A DNA stretch of 64,000 bases from Shewanella sp. VB17 (GCF_013248905.1 NZ_JABRVS010000001.1:1364001-1428000); one strand, 5' to 3'; positions 35,839-45,518 are shown, numbered from the stretch's first letter. Notes: generated by a model from the sequence alone, not told the origin. Numbers and translations are program-made.

Positions 35839-36789
35839 TTATAGCTCCGAGGGAATTTCAAGTAAATGGCCAAATACTTCAAAACCAGAGCAAGCGGTGT
35901 GAGGCAATGAACTTGGTTCTTTAGTATCTATAAGCCGTTCCTCTAAATCAAAAGTTCCCCGTGTTTGATATATTTGGTAAAAATTAATTCCATCACCCCT
36001 ATTTTCAAGCGATGCTATTACAGAATGTCTAACAGCATCAGTACACCTAAGACCAAACGTAATATCTTTAAGCGCTAAAACCGAGTCTTGAATTCCACTC
36101 TTCCCAAATAAACGCCACTCATCTTCATATGACCAAGGTTCTGCTTTTCGTAGAAGAACATTTTCATCTAACCTTTTTTGATATTCTAAATCCTCTTCAA
36201 TTATTGCTTTGGCTATTAAATTTGTATGTACTATTCGATTACCGTTATATATGACTTTGTGCAAATCTGGTTTTGGTTTTCTATTTAGGTCATATCCAGC
36301 ACAAAATCCACGGTGTTGATCTCCATAGTGACTCCAAAGTAAAGGGTTATATTTATTAGATGTAAAGCAACATATACCGCGATCATATTTCTTTAATAGT
36401 TCCCTTTCTATTTCACATGTAAGTAACCAACATTCATTGTCAAAATAACTACTTTCACGCTCGGGATCTTTTGCATTATATTTAATATCTAATAATTCAT
36501 TTTCTGCAATTTGTTTTGCTATTTCTTTCGCATGTTTAATGGAGTTTTCACCAGTAACCTTTGCTTTAGTAAGTGACGATAAAATTTCAGCTTCTACCCT
36601 CTGCTGTATTTGTGTCGTCAAGACTAAACGCAACCTATCTATATTAGAATCTGATTCAACACTTGGTTGACAGTCAAGCGGATCGTTAAATGATCTTGGC
36701 TCAGAAAAATATAATTGATCATGACACAAAGCACCGATACTTAATGCACTAAACTTTTGATAGCGATAAATTTTATCAGGTTGATCCAT
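35839..36789 (-). CDS. DUF2971 domain protein
   Basis: A 316-residue cytosolic protein. The N-terminal stretch YFSEPRSFNDPLDC and the central LLWSHYGDQHRGFCAGYD are the recognisable landmarks of the DUF2971 family, whose biochemical role is not established. The C-terminal half includes a WSYEDEWRLFG motif, also family-typical. It starts at ATG 36789 and heads a two-gene unit with the HExxH protein. Confidence 0.75.
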   Translation of the reverse strand: MDQPDKIYRYQKFSALSIGALCHDQLYFSEPRSFNDPLDCQPSVESDSNIDRLRLVLTTQIQQRVEAEILSSLTKAKVTGENSIKHAKEIAKQIAENELLDIKYNAKDPERESSYFDNECWLLTCEIERELLKKYDRGICCFTSNKYNPLLWSHYGDQHRGFCAGYDLNRKPKPDLHKVIYNGNRIVHTNLIAKAIIEEDLEYQKRLDENVLLRKAEPWSYEDEWRLFGKSGIQDSVLALKDITFGLRCTDAVRHSVIASLENRGDGINFYQIYQTRGTFDLEERLIDTKEPSSLPHTACSGFEVFGHLLEIPSEL

Positions 36790-36920
36790 TTCTATTTACT
36801 TATAAAGATTTATAGACCATAAATCTATAGCACAAGTTGGCTAATGACATCGCTTTATCGCTAAAATTATCTTCGTATTGATGAGAAAAGTATTGCAAAG
36901 GGGGAGACATTAAAATAAAA

Positions 36921-37045
36921 GATGGGACAGGCATAACTTTATAGACTACACAAAAGCCTTTTACATTAGCTTTTCTAAAGCAAAAACCTTATTCAGCTTA
37001 CTTGCCTTTTATCCTGTAAAAATGATAAAGGGGCAAAAATCAGTT
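36921..37045 (+). repeat. Repeat C copy 1
   Basis: About 125 bases beginning GATGGGACAGGCATAACT and ending AATGATAAAGGGGCAA. A similar copy lies at 50800-50923 in the same orientation. The rest of the 36790-37144 gap holds nothing recognisable. Confidence 0.75.
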
Positions 37046-37144
37046 ATACCTACCTCTTCAAGATAGCGCCTGTTTTACCTCGTAAATCTGTAAATCCATA
37101 GCCAGCCATGGTTAATCAAAATAACACATCATAGCCAGCCATTA

Positions 37145-40100
37145 TCAATCATTAAGCGTATCCTCTTTGAGCTGATTCAGTAGCGTTTTCAATAATACGA
37201 CTTTGTTAACAATCACCTCAAATGAAGACACTAACACTCCGTTCTCAATCTCAACTAACTGTTGATATAAGGCATCCAGCCCTAACTGGCCAGTTGAACT
37301 TTTGTATTTATGAACTATTCGGCATAAATCCTCCACATCATTATTATCAACAGCTTTATTGAGTACATCGATAAGTTCCGGAATACCAGTTGCGAACACC
37401 TTAATAAATCTTTTTTTTCTGGCAGAAAACACGCTATCTTCGACGGACAAAAATTGACTATTCATTTCACCTGAAGTTAACCGCTTAATAGCAGAAAACA
37501 ATTGTGGGAAGTCTATCGGTTTACTTTGGTATTCATTAAAACCTGCAGTTTTACTTTTCTCCTTATGCCCTGGGGTTGTATGAGCTGATAGTGCAATAAT
37601 TGGAATGTTTTGTTTATTTTTACCAACAAAGCCTTCACGAATTAGCTTACAGCACGTCAATCCATCCATCACTGGCATGCCTAAATCCAGCAGAATAATG
37701 TCAAAGTGATTCTCTTTCAGACTGTCTAGTACCTCTTGACCATTATTAACACAAGTCAGCTGAGCGTTAACATCCTCAAAATACACTTCGACTACGGCAA
37801 TATTAGTTTCGTTATCATCCGCCATTAATATATGTAAGCCTTCTAGATCATAAGTCTGATTGCTTTCATCATTTGGCTGCACAGTGAGGTGACTAACTTC
37901 ACCCAAAATAATTGGAATGCTCACTGAAAACTTGGTACCTATGCCATATTGACTCGCCACAGTAACATGCCCTTCCATTAATTCTACAAGTTCTTTAGTG
38001 ATCGCTAATCCAAGACCTGTGCCTTCATATTTTCTTGTACTGGCATTGTCGATCTGTTGAAAATTATTAAACAATAATGGTAAGTCTTTTTGTTTAATCC
38101 CTATCCCTGTATCGGTAATTTCAATGTTAACGACTGAACTCTCATGCTCTGAAAATTGGTAATCGACAGCCACTAACACATGGCCTTTTTCAGTAAATTT
38201 TATGGCGTTATTGATGAGGTTGAAAATAATTTGCCGCATACGTCCTTCATCGCCATAAATAATGTTAGGTAATGAATGATGATAATCAAACCCAATATCT
38301 AAGCCTTTATCTTGAGCTGTTAGTCTCAATGTATCGACTGTAAACAACAAACATTGATGCAAATCAAAATATGAACAATGTAAACTCAACTGCTTGGATT
38401 CAATTTTAGAGATATCTAAAATATCGTTAATCACAGTTAGCAAATGTTCACCTGAAGAATTAATCATGTTAATTTGTGACAAATGCTTATTGTCGATATC
38501 GACACTTTTTAAATTTCGAGATAAGTTAATAATGGCATTAAGAGGTGTGCGGATCTCATGACTCATGTTTGCCAAAAAAATGGATTTTGCCTCATTCGCT
38601 TGTCGTTCTATATTTCGAGAGGAGATAAGTGCAACCTCATTTATCTTAAGTTCTTTTTCAGTTTCTTTTATTGCTAAAAGCTGTTTTTCTAAGACGATGG
38701 TTTGAGCTTGCACTTTATTTTTTAGTACTCTGATAATCCATAATAATGTGAATATTAACGCCACAAAAGATGCAATATACAAAAGATACGCCCACCATGA
38801 TTTCCACCAGGGCGGTAAAATAGAAAATTCGATCACTTGAGTGTGGCTAACTAAAGGTTCTAAAAACTGACTCCCGGCTAGCGCCTTGACGTGAAACCGA
38901 TAGTTACCGGCAGCTAAGTTGGTATAGCTGGCTTGATTAATCGTGGTTTCTTTTTGCCATTGTGATTCAAACCCCTCTAAATAATATTGATATCTAAGTG
39001 TCTTTGGCTTAGTAATATAAATACCGTTGAAATGAAATTTCATGTTATTTGAGGAGTAAGCGAGTGGATTTTCTATCCCAGACTTTATTTTTTCTCCATT
39101 AATTTCTATACCTGAGATATCCAGCCCAGGAGGTTTTTTTTGTTGTGCTGTTATATCGACTTTAAACTTTGCTAAGCCTTGGTATGTGGCCGCAAAAAGA
39201 TACTCTCCATTACTGGCAAATCCATGAAGATGTATCTCATTGATAGGCAACCCGTCAGCGCTATCAAGATGCAAGTCGATTTCATCATTTGAATTAATTC
39301 GGAATATTCCTTCGCTGTTACCATTCCATAGTTTTTTATTTTTATCTAAAAAAATTGAGGCGTGCACTAAATTAGCTAGGATAGGTGATGAACTAAAACG
39401 GTTATTTTTCCAAATTGACATGCCGTTATCGGTAGCAAAGATTAAACCTCGTTCAGGATCTTCTATTGCTGCCCATACCGGAATGTCGTCAAAGCCGTTA
39501 GTATTGTCAAATAACGTCCACTCATGACCATCATACTTGGCGAGTCCTGCTTCGGTACCTGCCCACAAGTTATTTTTCTTATCCCTAAATAAGGTCCAAA
39601 TGACATTACTTTTTAGCCCTGAACCTGTGCTGTGTGCTAATGTGATCTTGTTGTCACTTAAAGAGTAGAGTCCTGAATAAGTTCCGATCCATTGCTTATT
39701 AGGCTCAGCGAATAAAAATGCGGTACTGCTGCCTTGGCCAATATCAATCGTTTCTAAATGTCTACCGTCAACATGCCAACGTTGAACACCTATTTCATCA
39801 CCACCTGTGTATATAATGTCATCAATCTGATAAGCATAGTTGACGAAGCCTTGGTTATACCGTTGAATGATGTCTAAATTTTTACTATAAAGAGCCGTAC
39901 CTTTATCACCACTGATTAATATATTTCCATCATTATTTATCGAGACACTTGTGACTAAGTTTCCGGTAATCAAGGAGGTAAAACTTTCAACGTCACGATT
40001 AGTAATAACAACAACGCCTCCCGATGCGGTAACTATCCAATTACCCTCACGATCTTCAATGATATTTGAAGTCGATGGACTGCCAAATTGTTCCCCACGG

Positions 40101-40966
40101 TACACTTTGCTTTGTTCCGACAGAGAATAGAACCAGATGTCACTGGCGGACAAAATCAGAAAATCTCCTTTTGGGGTAACATTGTAGGTGTATATAGGGC
40201 TTGAAAGCGGCGAAGTCGCGAGGACTGTCAACTTTTCATCTTGATAGCGATACAAGTGTGACTTATCAATAAAAAACAGCGCATCTTTTTTTTCATCAAA
40301 GTGCAATGCTAAAGGTTTTAGATCGATATTGTTAAGCCTAACGAGTTTTCCTGTTTCAGCATTCAATTTAGCAATGCCATCAGTTAAGGCTATATAGACA
40401 TCGCGAGTTTTTGAAATAGCAAGTACATGGTCACGGACCTGTATATCTTCAATGGCATAAGTGGTAAATTTATCGCCATCAAAATAACTGACGCCTTTTT
40501 GAGTTAATGCCCACACGCCGTTAACTGGATCAGCCACAAGATTATTAACATCATTTCCCAGTAATCCATTGTCCGGTCCATAATTCACGATTGTTCCATC
40601 GACCAATTGCCCAATACCACCAGGAAAACCAAACCATAAATTGCCAACACTATCTTCAGTAATGGTTTTAATCACATTATTTTTAAGCTTACTATTATTG
40701 GTGGTAATATTTTCAAAATGATTGCCATCAAAACGGCTGATCCCGCCATAAGTCCCAAACCAAACGTACCCTTTTTTATCTTGATATAGGGTATAGCCAT
40801 CATTTTGAACCAGTCCGTCGGCAGACGTATAGAGCCTGTGAGGTAATTGACCTGCAAAAAGTGAACTGCAAACCGAGAGACTTAATAATAAAAAAGACAC
40901 AGACCGCTTTAAGTAAGGCGCCCGTTGCTTTATGTAAAACATTCGTTTTTTCATAAAAAAAGTCAT
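37145..40966 (-). CDS. Propeller-type hybrid sensor histidine kinase
   Basis: A 1273-residue membrane sensor. A signal peptide is followed by a periplasmic beta-propeller region of two-component-regulator type (about 40-620, repeats such as GYVWFGTYGGISRFDG and NLWAGTEAGLAKYDG). Then come a Y_Y_Y-type module (about 645-715) and a transmembrane helix (about 720-742). Next are HisKA with phospho-acceptor His803 (NMSHEIRTPLNA), HATPase_c, a receiver with Asp1094 (LLDLGMPVMDG) and an Hpt domain with His1219 (HKYKSSTGQLG). All phosphorelay residues are present. Its start overlaps the stop of the response regulator (TAATG), so both are coupled. Such propellers often sense carbohydrates or surface ligands; the ligand here is unknown. 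Confidence 0.92.
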   Translation of the reverse strand: MTFFMKKRMFYIKQRAPYLKRSVSFLLLSLSVCSSLFAGQLPHRLYTSADGLVQNDGYTLYQDKKGYVWFGTYGGISRFDGNHFENITTNNSKLKNNVIKTITEDSVGNLWFGFPGGIGQLVDGTIVNYGPDNGLLGNDVNNLVADPVNGVWALTQKGVSYFDGDKFTTYAIEDIQVRDHVLAISKTRDVYIALTDGIAKLNAETGKLVRLNNIDLKPLALHFDEKKDALFFIDKSHLYRYQDEKLTVLATSPLSSPIYTYNVTPKGDFLILSASDIWFYSLSEQSKVYRGEQFGSPSTSNIIEDREGNWIVTASGGVVVITNRDVESFTSLITGNLVTSVSINNDGNILISGDKGTALYSKNLDIIQRYNQGFVNYAYQIDDIIYTGGDEIGVQRWHVDGRHLETIDIGQGSSTAFLFAEPNKQWIGTYSGLYSLSDNKITLAHSTGSGLKSNVIWTLFRDKKNNLWAGTEAGLAKYDGHEWTLFDNTNGFDDIPVWAAIEDPERGLIFATDNGMSIWKNNRFSSSPILANLVHASIFLDKNKKLWNGNSEGIFRINSNDEIDLHLDSADGLPINEIHLHGFASNGEYLFAATYQGLAKFKVDITAQQKKPPGLDISGIEINGEKIKSGIENPLAYSSNNMKFHFNGIYITKPKTLRYQYYLEGFESQWQKETTINQASYTNLAAGNYRFHVKALAGSQFLEPLVSHTQVIEFSILPPWWKSWWAYLLYIASFVALIFTLLWIIRVLKNKVQAQTIVLEKQLLAIKETEKELKINEVALISSRNIERQANEAKSIFLANMSHEIRTPLNAIINLSRNLKSVDIDNKHLSQINMINSSGEHLLTVINDILDISKIESKQLSLHCSYFDLHQCLLFTVDTLRLTAQDKGLDIGFDYHHSLPNIIYGDEGRMRQIIFNLINNAIKFTEKGHVLVAVDYQFSEHESSVVNIEITDTGIGIKQKDLPLLFNNFQQIDNASTRKYEGTGLGLAITKELVELMEGHVTVASQYGIGTKFSVSIPIILGEVSHLTVQPNDESNQTYDLEGLHILMADDNETNIAVVEVYFEDVNAQLTCVNNGQEVLDSLKENHFDIILLDLGMPVMDGLTCCKLIREGFVGKNKQNIPIIALSAHTTPGHKEKSKTAGFNEYQSKPIDFPQLFSAIKRLTSGEMNSQFLSVEDSVFSARKKRFIKVFATGIPELIDVLNKAVDNNDVEDLCRIVHKYKSSTGQLGLDALYQQLVEIENGVLVSSFEVIVNKVVLLKTLLNQLKEDTLND

Positions 40967-41658
40967 TAATTTTGAGTGAGACGATAGCCAATACCACGAA
41001 CAGTTTCGATTAAACAGCCTCGCTTGCCGAGTTTTTTACGTAAGCGGGCAATATGCATGTCAACTGCGCGATCAGTGACTGGATACCCCTCTCCTCGACT
41101 AAAAGAAATAATTTTGCCTCGGCTATAAACTCGGTTAGGATTTTTAGCGAAAACATAGAGAATTTCAAATTCAGTTTTGGACAATATAATATTGCCTTCA
41201 GGGGTCGCGACAGTAAAAGTCAATGCATCTAAAACAATACCACCGACTTCTAATTGTTCAATTTTTTCTTTGGGTTCATTTCTTCGCAATACGGCTTTAA
41301 GCCTAGCTGTTAACATTTTGTCTTTATAGGGTTTAGTCAAATATTCATCTGCGTATGATTCTAGACCCGTGACAACATCTAAATCATCATTTCTGGCAGA
41401 TAACACCATAATCAAAATATGTTTCGTTTTATTATTTTTCTTTAATCTTTTTGCAACCATAGCTCCGTCAATATCAGGCAATCCTAAATCTAGCAAGATT
41501 AAATCGGGTTGAAAACTTTCGGCTAAATATAAACCATTTTTACCATCAGCTGCTGTTTTAACATCATAACCTTCGTCTTCTAATAATTCTGCAGTCATCT
41601 CACGAATAATCAGTTCATCTTCGATAATCAGTATTCTTTTTAATCTATCAGTAATCAT
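40966..41658 (-). CDS. OmpR/PhoB-family response regulator
   Basis: A 230-residue protein: receiver domain (about 5-122) with acidic pocket EDE, phospho-acceptor Asp57 (LLDLGLPDIDG) and Lys109 (LTKPY). A winged-helix DNA-binding domain follows (about 135-228, ending VDMHIARLRKKLG and VRGIGYRL). It is the first gene of the unit with the hybrid kinase. Transcription starts in the 258-base gap shared with the divergent secreted protein, where a 9-bp inverted repeat lies. It very likely regulates that gene or itself, but this is inferred. Confidence 0.94.
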   Translation of the reverse strand: MITDRLKRILIIEDELIIREMTAELLEDEGYDVKTAADGKNGLYLAESFQPDLILLDLGLPDIDGAMVAKRLKKNNKTKHILIMVLSARNDDLDVVTGLESYADEYLTKPYKDKMLTARLKAVLRRNEPKEKIEQLEVGGIVLDALTFTVATPEGNIILSKTEFEILYVFAKNPNRVYSRGKIISFSRGEGYPVTDRAVDMHIARLRKKLGKRGCLIETVRGIGYRLTQN

Positions 41659-41739
41659 AAATTCTCAAAGTGGGCTGATATTTGGCCCAATTATTTGCAG
41701 TGACATCACTATAACACCATATATTTCTCCCCTGTAACC

Positions 41740-41763
41740 TAATGTCACCATGATGTGACATTA
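41740..41763 (+). promoter_or_regulatory. Candidate operator between response regulator and secreted protein
   Basis: Perfect inverted repeat TAATGTCAC (41740-41748) - CATGAT - GTGACATTA (41755-41763) in the divergent intergenic region. A related half-site TGACATCAC occurs at 41701-41709. A dimeric regulator is likely to bind; whether it is the adjacent response regulator is untested. Confidence 0.6.
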
Positions 41764-41857
41764 ATGATACAAAGCATGGTTATAATAATAACCACTGATA
41801 GCATGCAAGTATTAAAATAAGCTTTAAAACCGATACTAGGTATTAAAACGTGGCTTA

Positions 41858-41892
41858 CAAAACAAAACAAAACAAAACAAAACAAAACAAAA
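41858..41892 (+). repeat. Pentanucleotide tandem repeat (CAAAA)7
   Basis: Seven CAAAA units ending 24 bases before the start of the large secreted protein, thus in its promoter/leader. Tracts of this kind change length by slipped-strand mispairing and can alter expression. Confidence 0.85.
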
Positions 41893-41916
41893 AACAAATT
41901 AAAGCGAGTAATTATC

Positions 41917-44900
41917 ATGAAAAAACCTATATTAAAATCCGTATCAATCATTGCAACCCTATTGGGGTTCTCTTCTTTTTCGCAAGCCAGCGTGTATCAA
42001 TATTATGGAGAAAATAAACAGTGTGATAATTGCGTTTTAGAATCTTCAAATTATTTAGCAAATGGTCAGTATCTTGTTTCAGCCAATAAAAAATTCTTTG
42101 TCGCGATGCAAGGTGATGGTAATTTTGTTATTTATAAAGGCTCTGGCCCTGCGGATAATCAAGGTTATATTTGGGCATCAAATACCAATCGTGGAGCGGG
42201 TGATTATTTTGCTGCTATACAAGGTGATGGTAAATTTGCGCTATATAATGGCACTGGTCCTACTGATAACCGAGGCACTATTTGGGCATCCAATACCACC
42301 TCAACAGATGCACAACGGTTAGTTTTACTCGACGATGGTCAGCTTGTCACGCTCGATAAACAAGGGCAAAAAGTATGGGCAACAAAAGAGACAACGGCAG
42401 GCACAGATATTTTGCTGCAAGTTGAAGACTTTACTCTCCCCAATGGTTTCAGCTCCGTGGAGGTTTCAGGGTTACCAACAGGTGTCACGATTAATGGCCA
42501 GGCACAATTACCGACCTTGGGTACCGACGGCTATTACACGCAAACGGTCGATTTGGACACCTTAAAAAATGACAAGCTGACTTTGAATGTCGTCGACGGA
42601 TTTTTGGGCAGTATACATCTAGAGGTGAAAACAGTTTATCAAATTTCAAGCGAAATAGGTGTGATTACAGGAACTCATACCGTTGCAAATCCTCGCTATT
42701 ATATCGCCCCTAAGCTGTCTGGCACTAACATTTTGCTACAGGTAGAAGACTTCTCCCTGCCCAATAATTTCCGCTCAGTGGTGGTTTCAGGTTTACCAAA
42801 AGGTGTTACCATTAATGGACAAGCATTATTGCCGAAGTTAAGTAAAGGCGGTCGCTATATGCAGATTGTCGACTTGGATGCATTGAAAAATGGCAAGCTT
42901 TTTGTAAATGTACCAGACGGATTTTTTGGTGATATAGACCTACAAGTGAAAACCGTTTATCAAACCTCAAGCGAAATAGGTATTATTACCAGTACCAGTA
43001 CTGTTGCCACCCCTCACTACTCTATCGCGCCTAAACAAGCCGATTTTTTGTTTGCTCAAAGTGGCAGTGTCGACTTTTCAACAGTCATCGAAAACGTGGT
43101 TTATGCCAGTGAAGACCAGCGTTACTGGGGACTTCGTAATGGTGTTGATGGACAAAACAAGCAAGTTTATTCACGTACACAAAACAGTGAATGGCAACTT
43201 GTTGATGGCATGCTGACAGATATTGGCGTGGATAAAACAGGAAATGTATGGGGAATTAATGCCAACGGGCAACTTTTTACTCGCTCAGGAATAGAGGGTA
43301 ACTGGTTATTAGTCGATGATCAGTTAACATCGATAGCAGTTCAAGAAAACGGTTGGGTCTGGGGAGTCAAAAACAACGGCGCTATCTATACCAGAACAAG
43401 TAACGTCTCAGAGCCGTGGCAGTCAGTGCCACTTGATGATTCGGCTAGAGATGTCGCCATGGGGCCAAATGGCAGCCTTTGGGTTATTGGATACAATGGT
43501 GCATACAGAAAAAACAATGGCGCCGAGTGGGAACTATTTTCTTCTATGCCTGTTATAGAAACTTTATCTGTTGATAGCAGTGGTCGTGCTTGGGTAACCA
43601 ACAAATTTAATAAACACCAATATGTTCTCAGTACCAGTGATCGTCAGTTTCGTTTAGAGAAAAATAGATACCGTACTATCAAATCTACCTATGGGTTCGA
43701 TAAATCGGTGCCTGTAGATATTATTGTTAGTCCTAAAATTGCCGCCGATTCGACAGTGACTATCTCTGGTATTCCTTATGATGTTCGTTTGTTAGATAGC
43801 GACAATAATGTATTAAGTTCGGGAGGGACTGTGTCACTAACACAGACCCAAGTTAAAGGGCTGATATTTGATGTCAGTAACTCAACCGCAGATTTTTATG
43901 TAGGTGTTGAGCTAAATAGCCATTATAACGGCGAAACGGTACTGGTAAATCAACAGGTATTTATCAACAATACCGACATAGAGCGTACGGTCAGTGGTAC
44001 TCAGTTTAGGATGCCTGGCAACAGAGGTGACTTTACCATCAAACGTATTGGTAACTCGTTAGAAATTAGTGAGAAAGCCGACACAAGTAAAGTGACTCGA
44101 CTGCTAATGACTAGCATCGATTATCTCCATTTTAGCGACAAACTGGTGTCAATAAGCGATTTTTATAGTCGTTATAAAATACCGGAAGCGATTGATTTAA
44201 ATAGCGGTGTTGTCATTGTGGCTGGCATTCCTACCGGGGCAACGGTTAATAACTCAATTGCTTTAGGCAACGGTGTTTATGCTATACCTGCAATCGATAT
44301 TCAAAACGGCGAGCTATTCATTGACTATTCGACCATAGAGCAGGCTAAAGATTTTGATATTAAAATCGCCATGACAACAGAAGCCAGCATAGAAACCACC
44401 TTTGGTACCGATGTGATGAAAGGTGCCCGCATTAATGGCTATGCAAACGCGAAAGTGTACGCCGAAGCAGGCGCTGAGATGTCATTTAATGTGGGACCCG
44501 ACGGCGTTAGAGCTGAAGCGCGCGCTTATCGAAAAGCAGGCGCTGTTGCCACTGTCGGTGGATCGTTTGGTGTCGATGGTGTTGCCACAGCCGAAGGCGA
44601 CGTCAATGCTGGGGTTTATGTGGAGCAAGAAGTGGCGGCGCAGGTCACGGCTAATTCAACCGAAACCTCGTTAGGCGTCAACACTGGTGTCCAAGCGACC
44701 GTCAGTGCTGAGTATCAATTAAGTGTTGAAGCAGACTTTTTCCCCGGTACCCGCTATGAAAAAACAGAAACAGTGGCATTAACCGCTTATGCCAATATTG
44801 GCGCTGATGGCCAAGTTTGTTATGGCGATGGCTGTTACGGTGGTTCGGCAGAGTATGTGGCTGAAGCGGGATTAATGGCAACCGCTACCGGTTATAGCAG

Positions 44901-45408
44901 TGTTTCAGTCGGGGGTGTTGGTGCCAATGGCGAAGGTGGTGTTGAAGCTGGTTTAGGCGCGGGATATGGCGGCGGTGCGACAGCGCAGTACAAAGATGGT
45001 GAATTAACTATCGGTGCTTCTGGAAAAATTGCCGCGTTAATTGGTGTGAATGCTGATGTTAACGTCGTTATTAATACCAACGAGACAGCCGAAGCTGGTG
45101 AGCTAGTAGGATCGGGACTGATGAGTGGTGCTGAAGCGGTTAATGCTGGACTGCTGTCCATGACCACAGCCATAAATGATTATCAAGTTGCCGTCACTCA
45201 CTTTATCGATGAAGGCGTTATATCGGTAGCCGACGCGATAAGTCAGAATCTTATTTCTCCAAAAGATGCGGTGTTAGGGGGACTGATAAGTGTAGACCAA
45301 GCGATGAATACCTACGGAGCAGCGGCAGGGGATTTTGCAGGAACCGCTTATGAAAGTGCGGCAAATGACATTGCCGATTGGTTTGAGGACTGTCCAATTT
45401 TCTGTTAG
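41917..45408 (+). CDS. Large secreted multi-domain protein (lectin-like, tectonin-like propeller, repeats)
   Basis: A 1163-residue protein. Signal peptide at about 1-24, cleaved near SQA/S. Residues about 25-160 contain bulb-lectin-type repeats (AMQGDGNFVIY, AIQGDGKFALY, each followed by IWASNT). Two copies of a ~107-residue module begin at about 163 and 270 (VSGLPTGVTINGQ); two more distant copies lie near 609 and 765. A tectonin-like propeller spans about 375-570 (DIGVDKTGNVWGINANG). An Ala/Gly-rich region covers about 835-1055. Six exact 11-residue repeats occupy 1067-1132 (GLMSGAEAVNA, GLISVDQAMNT). It ends in two Cys near the C terminus (CPIFC). Probably exported and carbohydrate- or surface-binding; no overall homologue is recognised. 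Confidence 0.85.
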   Translation: MKKPILKSVSIIATLLGFSSFSQASVYQYYGENKQCDNCVLESSNYLANGQYLVSANKKFFVAMQGDGNFVIYKGSGPADNQGYIWASNTNRGAGDYFAAIQGDGKFALYNGTGPTDNRGTIWASNTTSTDAQRLVLLDDGQLVTLDKQGQKVWATKETTAGTDILLQVEDFTLPNGFSSVEVSGLPTGVTINGQAQLPTLGTDGYYTQTVDLDTLKNDKLTLNVVDGFLGSIHLEVKTVYQISSEIGVITGTHTVANPRYYIAPKLSGTNILLQVEDFSLPNNFRSVVVSGLPKGVTINGQALLPKLSKGGRYMQIVDLDALKNGKLFVNVPDGFFGDIDLQVKTVYQTSSEIGIITSTSTVATPHYSIAPKQADFLFAQSGSVDFSTVIENVVYASEDQRYWGLRNGVDGQNKQVYSRTQNSEWQLVDGMLTDIGVDKTGNVWGINANGQLFTRSGIEGNWLLVDDQLTSIAVQENGWVWGVKNNGAIYTRTSNVSEPWQSVPLDDSARDVAMGPNGSLWVIGYNGAYRKNNGAEWELFSSMPVIETLSVDSSGRAWVTNKFNKHQYVLSTSDRQFRLEKNRYRTIKSTYGFDKSVPVDIIVSPKIAADSTVTISGIPYDVRLLDSDNNVLSSGGTVSLTQTQVKGLIFDVSNSTADFYVGVELNSHYNGETVLVNQQVFINNTDIERTVSGTQFRMPGNRGDFTIKRIGNSLEISEKADTSKVTRLLMTSIDYLHFSDKLVSISDFYSRYKIPEAIDLNSGVVIVAGIPTGATVNNSIALGNGVYAIPAIDIQNGELFIDYSTIEQAKDFDIKIAMTTEASIETTFGTDVMKGARINGYANAKVYAEAGAEMSFNVGPDGVRAEARAYRKAGAVATVGGSFGVDGVATAEGDVNAGVYVEQEVAAQVTANSTETSLGVNTGVQATVSAEYQLSVEADFFPGTRYEKTETVALTAYANIGADGQVCYGDGCYGGSAEYVAEAGLMATATGYSSVSVGGVGANGEGGVEAGLGAGYGGGATAQYKDGELTIGASGKIAALIGVNADVNVVINTNETAEAGELVGSGLMSGAEAVNAGLLSMTTAINDYQVAVTHFIDEGVISVADAISQNLISPKDAVLGGLISVDQAMNTYGAAAGDFAGTAYESAANDIADWFEDCPIFC

Positions 45409-45518
45409 GTTCTCTTACTTGAATATTAAGCTTATTTTTACTCGCTTCTTCTTGGCCTCTGGCCAGTAAAAGTGGAGTTGCATTAATAACAAAGTAAAGT
45501 GAGTTGAGGAAATCAAAA

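Noticed and set aside
34422..36789. Single operon of the DUF2971, HExxH and HEPN-like genes
   Set aside because: A strong minus-strand terminator at 35306-35331 separates the HEPN-like gene from the other two.
41745..41951. Minus-strand open frame over the CAAAA tract (68 residues)
   Set aside because: Its hydrophobic FVLFCF repeats come from translating the tandem repeat; no ribosome site, and it overlaps the start of a real gene.
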